Program-made: the position numbers and the translations under genes | In this document: positions 56,490 to 64,000 of the stretch, piece by piece | Position numbering within the stretch: position 1 is the stretch's first letter | Layout: each line of letters starts with the position of its first letter | NCBI GenBank assembly: GCA_023374025.1 | Contig: SIJG01000023.1 | Coordinates: 1,635,927-1,699,926 of the forward strand | DNA from: Heterodera schachtii | Lineage: Eukaryota > Nematoda > Chromadorea > Rhabditida > Heteroderidae | Length of the DNA: 64,000 nt | Direction: 5' to 3' | The notes under the pieces: generated by a model | Told to the model about the DNA's origin: nothing | The model's input: only the letters and a program-made list of their open reading frames with translations | Databases searched by the model: none

Positions 56490-59250
56490 ATGCATCTGTT
56501 TTTGGCATTTTCTCCTTTCTTTTTGCCGCTGCTCTGCCAAAATTGGGCCCACAGTAATGACAACGAATTGACGCTGAAAATAACGCCAAGTCTGCTGGCA
56601 GATGAGAAGGAAACAAATCTTTATTATGTCCAAGCCTACTGTATGAACCGAGGCAAAAGATTCCACCCCCGCTACGGTACATTTGTCTTGGAACGGTCAG
56701 CAGCAGCAGCCAATGAGGACAAAGTGACTATTAGCTTTGAACAGAAAGAACCCTGTGACTATTATGAAGCGGATGTTCGGATACAGCCCGGAAGTTTCTA
56801 CGTACCGGGATGGGTAAGAAAAGGGAAAGAAAACGGGGTCCGGACAATCCGTCAGTGGTCAATCCGTCGGCGGACAATCCGTCAGTGAAGGACAATCCGT
56901 CAGTGAAGGACAATCCGTCAGTAATGGACAATCGGTCAGTGGACAATTCGACAGAAATTTTTTTTTGAGCAATGATCAAAAATCTTGTGAAAATGATTGT
57001 TAAATTAATAAATATAATTTTATATTCTTAACATTCTAGTTACTTTATACTCCAATTAATTGACCAAATTCTTTAAAAAGATTATTCATAATTTTTATAA
57101 AATATTACAAATTATTAAACAACATTTTTAGCGACTTAAATTAATTTTAACATGGTTTTAAATAAATTTGGGTGTTTTAAAAATAAATTTGCTTATGGAT
57201 TAGCTATTGACGGATTGCCACTGACGGATTGTCCACTTACTGACGGATTGTCCACTGACGGATTGACCACTGAAGGATTGTCCACTGACGGATTGTCCGG
57301 GAGCCAAAGAAAACGGAGGAAAACCAAAAAAAAAAAAAATTGAAAAATTACACGAAAAAATATTTTCTCATCAGAAACAAAATTATGTGATTGGACACCT
57401 TGAAAACAACGGGATGAACCATCGGATTATGTTCGGCAACTATTTCCATCTGACCATTGGGCCCACTTTGACCAGTGACAACAACCTTTTCTATCAGATC
57501 CGAGTGTTTTGTGATGCGAATGAAACGCCAATAAAAAGGACAAAAACTGACGGTGACGGATTAAAAATTGGGGTTTGCCAGAAACGATTTGGCCAAAGAA
57601 TCCGACAAATTCTCGGATCAAATCAGGCACTTGCCCACAATTTTTTAAAATTATGCCTCTATTTTTGATTTTCGAGACCGGCGCACTCCCAGAAAATATT
57701 ATTAAAAATAACAATAAAATAAATTAAAAAAAAATACATAAAATTTCCAATCATTTAAATTTGGTAGTTAATTACTAATTTTACATGTCGTCTTCAAAAT
57801 TAATTTAAAATGTACAATAATTAAATTACTTTCAAAATAATATGTTTGAATTATATTTGTGTTTTGTTTTGTAATTATTAGGGCTGTGACTTTAGTGACC
57901 AAAAAAAATCTCGAAATAGTTAACTAAAATAGTGAGCAAAAATGCCAAAATAGTGACAAAATAGTGACAAAAAGTCCAAAATAGTGACGAATAGTGACAT
58001 AATTTTTAGCCAAAATTGAGCAAAAAATAATTTTTATTCACTAGTTGCAGTTGCAAATGAGGTACATTTCCTTTCTTACATTTTTTTTAGCAAATATTGA
58101 AATTTTTAAACCAAAAATTTTGTCAAGAAAAAAAATTTGGGGGAAAAAATTTTTATGAAAATTTTCCAATTCTTAGTGGTATTTTTTGAAAAAAATTTTT
58201 AGGTCGATTCTTATGGGTGCTTTTTTGAAATTTTTTTGGTCGATTCTTAGGGGTGTATTTTTTGGTTTTATTCCATTTTTGTTAAGGAATTTTGCCCAAA
58301 AATGTCAAAATAGTGAAAAATAGTGACAAAACGCCAAAATAGTGATTTTTAACTATTTTAGTGACGAAGTCGCCAAAATAGTGATTTCTAGTGACCGATA
58401 ATGACATCAGAATCGAAAATTTTTAATGCGGAAATGCGTTTTTTGAGCTCCTTTCTTCAAATCAATTGAGCAAAAAAAAATAGTTAAAACCTAAAAGTCA
58501 CAGCCCTAGTAATTATCAGAATAGATTTTTATTAATTTTCTAAAACATTTATTCTCTATCACTTGCATTTTTTCGTTCTCCTCTCGATGGTCGGTTAACC
58601 GGACCGGCTCAGTTCGGCCCTGCACGGTTCGACCCCAGCCCAGTTTTTCCACTATAAATTTTTTCTTTGTCAACCAAATCCAACAATCTTGTTATCATCA
58701 TTCGAAAACTCTTTACATACTCTATTAGCCTTTTAAAAAGCAAAAAGCTTTTCAAGCTTGGAAAAAATTTATGAAGAAAAAGCTTCAAAAAAATTGATTT
58801 TTTTAGTTTTCATGTTAGAACTTTTTTCATATTTGTCTAATTGCTAAGCAATAGCTTAGAAAAAGCTTTTAAACATTCATTAAGCTCTCGAATGATACGA
58901 AGATTGTTGGATTTGGTTGACAAAGAAAAAAGTTATAGTCAAAAAATTAGCTGGGGCCGAACTGAGGTAGACCGTCGGTTAACATATTTTTCAAGACTGT
59001 AGTGAGTGTAATGTACATTGAGTGGTTATTTGCAGGAACTTTGGAATTTCCGGAAAGGCCGCTCCAATACAACGAAGACCATTTCAAAACATACACAAAA
59101 TCATCAACAATGGTTGTGTTCGGCAATGAGTTGCGGCTGTGCAACACTTATCACATCAAAGTGTGGGCAATTCCGATTGAATGGAAAATGAAATATGTAA
59201 CGAACATACAGTACAGTAACAATGGGCTGACAATAAGCAGAGTGTGCTAA
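56490..59250 (+). CDS. Secreted protein of unknown function, introns hosting two mobile elements
   Basis: Three exons (56490-56813, 57375-57552, 59036-59250) total 717 bp, 238 residues, with matching phases. The first ATG opens a signal peptide (MHLFLAFSPFFLPLLC). The mature protein contains LTLKITPSLLADEKETNLYY, the repeated theme YYVQ-YCMN / YQIRVFCDAN / NTYHIKVW, and scattered cysteines (YCM, PCDYY, FCDA, LCNTY, RVC). The theme of alternating strands with the phrases ITPSL and LTIGPTL suggests two related beta-rich halves (LTLKITP in exon 1, LTIGPTL in exon 2). No family recognised. Intron 1 is largely a tandem-ended element (56838-57301). Intron 2 contains a hAT-like element and a fold-back. 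The donor for exon 2 was chosen at GACG/GTGACG because it alone keeps the frame into TLEFPERPLQYNED. Confidence 0.7.
56838..57301. mobile_element. Element with inverted GACAATCCGTCAGTG arrays, in an intron
   Basis: The left array (56838-56950) repeats GGACAATCCGTCAGTGAA. The right array (57207-57301) repeats the complement (CTGACGGATTGTCCA). The middle 250 bp is AT-rich and non-coding. The outermost bases GTCCGGACAATCC and GGATTGTCCGGGA mirror each other. It begins 25 bp after the donor of intron 1. Confidence 0.75.
57879..58508. mobile_element. hAT-like element, TSD GTAATTAT (AAATAGTGAC words)
   Basis: The TIR TAGGGCTGTGAC is matched by GTCACAGCCCTA. The duplication GTAATTAT is at 57871-57878 and 58509-58516. 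The word arrays and core CTTAGGGGTGTATTTTTTGG are as in the element at 37706. It lies in intron 2 of the secreted gene. Confidence 0.9.
58588..58985. repeat. Fold-back element in intron 2
   Basis: CGGTTAACCGGACCGGCTCA and TTTCTTTGTCAACCAAATCC at the left are mirrored by GGATTTGGTTGACAAAGAAA and GACCGTCGGTTAAC at the right. The centre carries AAAAAGCTTTTCAAGC and its complement. Non-coding. Confidence 0.65.
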
Positions 59251-59252
59251 AA

Positions 59253-62200
59253 CTAGAGCCCGGAATTTTGAAATGGCCGGGACCGGGACTTGGAAAATGA
59301 ACCGGGACTGGATCCTGGGACCGGACTTGGAAAATGAACCGGGACTGGATCCCGGGACCGGGACTTGGAAAATGAACCGGGACTGGATCCCGGGACCGCG
59401 ACTTGGAAAATGAACCGGGACTGGATCCCGGGACCGGGACTTGGAAAATGAACCGGGACTGGATCCCGGGACCGGGACTTGGAAAATGAACCGGGACTGG
59501 ATCCCGGGACCGGGACTTGGAAATGAACCGTGAGTGGATCCCGGGACGGGGACTTGGAAAATGAACCCGGGACTGGATCCCGCGGACCGTGAACTGGAAA
59601 ATGAACCGGGACTGGATCCCGTGACCGGGACTTGGAAAATGGAACGGGACTGGATCCGGGACCGGGAACTTGGAAAAAGAACCGGGAATGGATTCCCGGG
59701 ACCGGGGACTGAGAAATGAACCGGAACTGATCCGAACCGGACTGGGAAAATTAACGCGGATGGATCCCGGGACCGGAAACTTGGAAAAGTAACGGCGGAC
59801 GGGATCCCGGGACCGGGAACTTGTGAAAAGCGAACCGGGACGGGATCCGGGACCGGGACTTGGAAAATGAACCGGGACTGGATCCGGGACCGGGAATTGG
59901 AAAATGAACCGGGACTGGATCCCGGGAGACGGGAACTTGGAAAAATGAACCGGGAACTGGATCCCGGGACCGGGAACTTGGAAAAAGAACCGGGAACTGG
60001 ATCCCGGGACCGGGACTTATGGAAAAATGAACCGGGACTGGATCCCGGGACCGGGACTTGGAAAATGAACGCGGGACTGGATCCCGGGACCGGTACTTGG
60101 AAAATGAACCTGTGACTGGATCCCTGGACCGGGACCTTGAAAATGGAACCGGGACTGGATCCCGGGACCGGGACTTTGGAAAAGAACCGGGACTGGATCC
60201 CGGGACCGGGACTTGGAAAATGAACCGGGACTGGATCCCGGGACCGGGACTTGGAAAATGAACCGGGACTGGATCCCGGGACCGGACTTGGAAAATGAAC
60301 CGGGACTGGATCCCGGGACCGGGACTTGGAAAATGAACCGGACTGGATCCCGGGACCGGGACTTGGAAAAATAACCGGGACTGGATCGCGGGAGCGGGAC
60401 TTGGAAAATGAAGCGGGACTGGATCCCGGGACCGGGACGTGGAAAACGGACCGGGACAGGATCCGGAACCGGGACGTGGAAAATGAACCGGGACTGGATC
60501 CGGGACCGGGAACTTGGAAATGAACCGGGACTGGATCCCGGGACCGGACTTGGAAAATGAACCGGGACTGGATCCCGGGACCGGGACTTGGAAAATGAAC
60601 CGGGACTGGATCCCGGGACCGGACTTGGAAAATGAACCGGGACTGGATCCCGGGACCGGGACTTGGGAAAACGAACCGGGACTGGATCCCGGGACCGGGA
60701 CTTGGAAAATGAACCGGGACTTGGATCCCGGGACCGGGACTTGGAAAATGAACCGGGACTGGATCCCGGGACCGGGACTTGGAAAATGAACCGGGACTGG
60801 ATCCCGGACCGGGACTTGGAAAATAACCGGGACTGGATCCGGGACGGACTTGGAAAAGAACCGGGACTGGATCCGGGACCGGGACTTGGAAAATGAACCG
60901 GGACTGGATCCCGGGACCGGGACCTTGGAAAATGACCGGACTGGATCCCGGGACCGGGACTTGGAAAATGAACCGGGACTGGATCCCGGGACCGGGGACT
61001 TGGAAAATGAACCGGGACTGGATCCCGGGACCGGGACTTGGAAAATGAACCGGGACTGGATCCCGGGACCGGGACTTGGAAAATGAACCGGGACTGGATC
61101 CCGGGACCGGAACTTGGAAAACGAACCGGGACTGGATCCCGGGACCGGAACTTGGAAAACGAACCGGGACTGGATCCCGGGACCGGAACTTGGAAAACGA
61201 ACCGGGACTGGATCCCGGGACCGGACTTGGAAAATGAACCGGGACTGGATCCCGGGACCGGGACTTGGAAAATGAACCGGGACTGGATCCCGGGACCGGG
61301 ACTTGGAAAATGAACCGGGACTGGATCCCGGGACCGGGACTTGGAAAACGAACCGGGACTGGATCCCGGGACCGGGACTTGGAAAAAGAACCGGGACTGG
61401 ATCCCGGGACCGGGACTTGGAAAACGAACCGGGACTGGATCCCGGGACCGGACTTGGAAAATGAACCGGGACTGGATCCCGGGACCGGAACTTGGAAAAC
61501 GAACCGGGACTGGATCCCGGGACCGGAACTTGGAAACGAACCGGGACTGGATCCCGGGACGGGACTTGGAAAATGAACCGGGACTGGATCCCGGGACCGG
61601 GACTTGGAAAATGAACCGGGACTGGATCCCGGGACCGGGACTTGGAAAATGAACCGGGACTGGATCCGGGACCGGGACTTGGAAAATGAACCGGGACTGG
61701 AATACCGGGACCGTGACTTGGAAAATGAACCGGGACTGGATCCCGGGACCGGGACTTGGAAAATGAACCGGGACTGGATCCCGGGACCGGGACTTGGAAA
61801 ATGAACCGGGACTGGATCCCGGGACCGGGACTTGGAAAATGAACCGGGACTGGATCCCGGGACCGGGACTTGGAAAATGAACCGGGACTGGATCCCGGGA
61901 CCGGGACTTGGAAAATGAACCGGGACTGGATCCCAGGACCGGGACTTAGAAAATGAACCGGGACTGGATCCCGGGACCGGGACTTGGAAAATGAACCGGG
62001 ACTGGATCCCGGGACCGGGACTTGGAAAATGAACCGGGACTGGATCCCGGGACCGGGACTTGGAAAATGAACCGGGACTGGATCCCGGGACCGGGACTTG
62101 GAAAATGAACCGGGACTGGATCCCGGGACCGGGACTTGGAAAAAGAACCGGGACTGGATCCCGGGACTTGGAAAATGAACCGGGACTGGATCCCGGGACC

Positions 62201-62972
62201 GGGACTTGGAAAATGAACCGGGACTGGATCCCGGGACCGGAACTTGGAAAAAGAACCGGGACTGGATCCCGGGACCGGAACTTGGAAAAAGAACCGGGAC
62301 TGGATCCCGGGACCGGGACTTAGAAAATGAACCGGGACTGGATCCCGGGACCGGAACTTGGAAAATGAACCGGGACTGGATCCCGGGACCGGGACTTAGA
62401 AAATGAACCGGGACTGGATCCCGGGACCGGGACTTGGAAAATGAACCGGGACTGGATCCCGGGACCGGGACTTAGAAAATGAACCGGGACTGGATCCCGG
62501 GACCGGAACTTGGAAAACGAACCGGGACTGGATCCCGGGACCGGGACTTGGAAAATGAACCGGGACTGGATCCCGGGACCGGGACTTGGAAAATGAACCG
62601 GGACTGGATCCCGGGACCGGGACTTGGAAAATGAACCGGGACTGGATCCCGGGACCGGGACTTGGAAAATGAACCGGGACTGGATCCCGGGACCGGGACT
62701 TGGAAAATGAACCGGGACTGGATCCCGGGACCGGGACTTGGAAAATGAACCGGGACTTGGGACCGGGACTTGGAAAATGAACCGGGACTGGATCCCGGGA
62801 CCGGGACTTGGAAAATGAACCGGGACTGGATCCCGGGACCGGGACTTGGAAATGAACCGGGACTGGATCCCGGGACCGGGACTTGGAAAATGAACCGGGA
62901 CTGGATCCCGGGACCGGGACTTGGAAAATGAACCGGGACTGGATCCCGGGACCGGGACTTGGAAAAAGAACC
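59253..62972. repeat. 38-bp satellite array, about 95-100 copies
   Basis: The unit is GGGACTGGATCCCGGGACC followed by GGGACTTGGAAAATGAACC (38 bp). Copies at the left edge (59253-60500) are diverged with indels. Copies from about 60900 rightward are nearly identical, apart from variants such as AACTTGGAAAAAGAACC. The array begins TAGAGCCCGGAATTTTG, the same terminus as the hAT-like element at 32167, and stops abruptly at 62972 where an LTR begins. Because 38 is not a multiple of three, all frames are read in rotation and long repeat ORFs appear on both strands; these are not genes. Confidence 0.95.
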
Positions 62973-63302
62973 TGTTCGGTCCCCGAAATGTCGAAGAGAC
63001 GAACAAATAACAAATTTTATTGAAGACAAATTTAAATAACAAATAAATGTCGGAGGACGGCGGAGGAGAGCAATTGGAAAATGTGAACACAAATATGGAA
63101 CTGAATGAAACAAATGAGGGGAGGGCAAATGGTCACAAATATAATCAATCAGGAATGTGTCTGACAGAGAAGGTCAGACACAACAAATACAACAAATGGA
63201 AATGAGTGAATGTGTCTGACTGGGAATGGTCAGACACAACAAATAAATAAATAAATGGAAATAAATAAATTAAATAATTGTCTCTCGGGTTCCACCCGAA
63301 CA
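62973..63302 (-). mobile_element. 3' LTR of a Ty3/Gypsy element
   Basis: On the minus strand the segment begins TGTTCGGGTGGAACCCGAGA and ends CATTTCGGGGACCGAACA, giving TG...CA ends with matching TGTTCGG/CCGAACA tips. It is 330 bp long. It follows a polypurine tract and an integrase frame in the right order for a 3' LTR. The left neighbour is the satellite unit ...AAAAAGAACC, so GAACC is the likely target duplication. Confidence 0.85.
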
Positions 63303-63314
63303 CCTCCCCCTTTT
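63303..63314 (-). other. Polypurine tract
   Basis: AAAAGGGGGAGG on the minus strand directly abuts the LTR; this is the usual primer for plus-strand DNA synthesis in LTR retrotransposons. Confidence 0.8.
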
Positions 63315-63328
63315 GGCTCGTCCGGTGA

Positions 63329-64000
63329 TCAACAGGGCGAGTAACGGTTGGGCGCGCGGCGTTGACGAAACGGGTACCGACGCTGATTTTGGTCCTCGTT
63401 CAGCGGCGGCGGCACAATGTTGCCTTCGTGGTCATCTGCCGGCGGGACTGCTGCTGGTGGCACCTCATTAGCCTGTGCCGGTGGCAATGGCAATGCAAAG
63501 GCATCATTCAAGATCGCCAATGCTTCATCGCCATTGTTCGAATTTTGTCGGCTTCTCAGCTGATTCGCATGGAATCGCGACTTTGATCCGTCCACAAATT
63601 TAACCTCAAATATGACACCAGAGCATCCCTTGATGACTCCGGGTCTCCAATTTTCAGAAGATCGATGCCGCGCAAAGATCTTATCACCAATTTCAAATTT
63701 CCGTGATTTGGTGCCAAATCGTTTGTTGAACTTTTCTTCCATCGCCAAATCCCTGATCAATGGTCGAAATGGCGGCGGCTTCAACAAATCAAATGTAGTC
63801 CTGGGCTTTCGTCCGAGCATCATTTCAGCTGGGGACACCAAATTGGGAAGCGAATCATTCGGAGTCGTTCTGTAGGTGATCAGAAATGTTTCCATGATCT
63901 CCTGATTCGGCATTCCTTCCCCTTTCAATTTTCGGAAAGCCCGCTTAAATGTGTCCACAAATCTTTTCTGCCTGCCCATTTGACATCGGATTATAGGGCG
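63329..64000 (-). CDS. Ty3/Gypsy polyprotein, integrase C-terminal part (partial)
   Basis: The frame encodes the end of a retrotransposon integrase: RFVDTFKRAFRKLKGEGM, then ITYRTTPNDSLPNLVSPAEM and LGRKPRTTFDLLKPP. A C-terminal domain follows (FEIGDKIFARHRSSENWRPG, VKFVDGSKSRFHANQLR), then a Pro-rich tail (ALPLPPAQANEVPPAAVPP) and a stop at 63331. At the window edge the conserved PYNPMSNGQAE is one frame off because of one extra base in the T run at 63964-63967 (plus strand). The remainder of the element lies beyond the window. It is an LTR retrotransposon, not a virus gene under selection here. Confidence 0.9.
   Translation of the reverse strand, partial: RPIIRCQMGRQKRFVDTFKRAFRKLKGEGMPNQEIMETFLITYRTTPNDSLPNLVSPAEMMLGRKPRTTFDLLKPPPFRPLIRDLAMEEKFNKRFGTKSRKFEIGDKIFARHRSSENWRPGVIKGCSGVIFEVKFVDGSKSRFHANQLRSRQNSNNGDEALAILNDAFALPLPPAQANEVPPAAVPPADDHEGNIVPPPLNEDQNQRRYPFRQRRAPNRYSPC

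Noticed and set aside
58590..58640. tRNA-like match (GGCTCAGTTCGG ... GGTTCGACCCC)
   Set aside because: The A- and B-box-like pieces are too close together and lie in the arm of a fold-back element; no cloverleaf.
59534..62406. Many plus-strand frames reading NEPGLDPGTGTWKM repeats
   Set aside because: Same satellite, sense strand; starts and stops are set only by indels between copies.
62320..63128. Long Pro/Ser-rich minus-strand frames (205-256 codons)
   Set aside because: They are the antisense reading of the 38-bp satellite plus the adjacent LTR; the unit length makes every frame open. Not genes.

Overview
The window looks like nuclear DNA of a nematode, most likely a plant-parasitic cyst nematode (Heterodera/Globodera group). 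The evidence is an AT-rich background, many short introns with TTTTCAG acceptors, small secreted-protein genes, a cluster of F-box-like genes of a type I associate with cyst nematodes, and a very high load of small transposons. The genus is inference; the eukaryotic, nematode-like gene structure is seen directly. No prokaryotic operon features are present. A 469-bp run of Ns interrupts the sequence at 53365-53833.

Layout. 1-4.8 kb: repeats around one small cysteine-rich membrane protein gene. 4.9-7.1 kb: a ubiquitin-conjugating (E2) gene whose catalytic cysteine is replaced by phenylalanine, and a hypothetical membrane protein on the minus strand. 8.8-12.5 kb: a phosphatidylinositol transfer protein gene (minus) beside a divergently transcribed PP1/PP2A-like phosphatase with an N-terminal hydrophobic anchor. 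13.1-14.3 kb: a two-exon relic of DNA polymerase epsilon. 14.6-18.9 kb: a membrane-anchored C2H2 zinc-finger gene with one finger per exon, and a broken paralogue. 19.6-44.5 kb: a cluster of about nine copies of an F-box-like family, one intact (19625-21127), the rest split, truncated or frameshifted. Set into this cluster are a Mutator-like transposon with its transposase, a Fic-domain gene, a protein-kinase fragment and a 14-3-3 gene. 46-53 kb: a tRNA-like sequence, a broken secreted lysine-rich protein with helix-turn-helix repeats, a GC-rich coding remnant and a Prp19-like WD40 relic. 53.9-59.3 kb: two secreted-protein genes. 59.3-63.0 kb: a 38-bp satellite array. 63.0-64.0 kb: the 3' LTR and integrase end of a Ty3/Gypsy retrotransposon that inserted into the satellite.

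Mobile elements dominate. At least ten small elements have terminal inverted repeats flanked by 8-bp target duplications readable in the sequence (hAT-like). They share a design: TIR, then arrays of a short word specific to each element, then one of two common cores. A second class, including the autonomous MULE, ends in inverted arrays of short tandem repeats. Several genes (PITP, phosphatase, F-box copies, Prp19-like, integrase) are each one base from an open frame, which suggests either uncorrected long-read indels or widespread decay.
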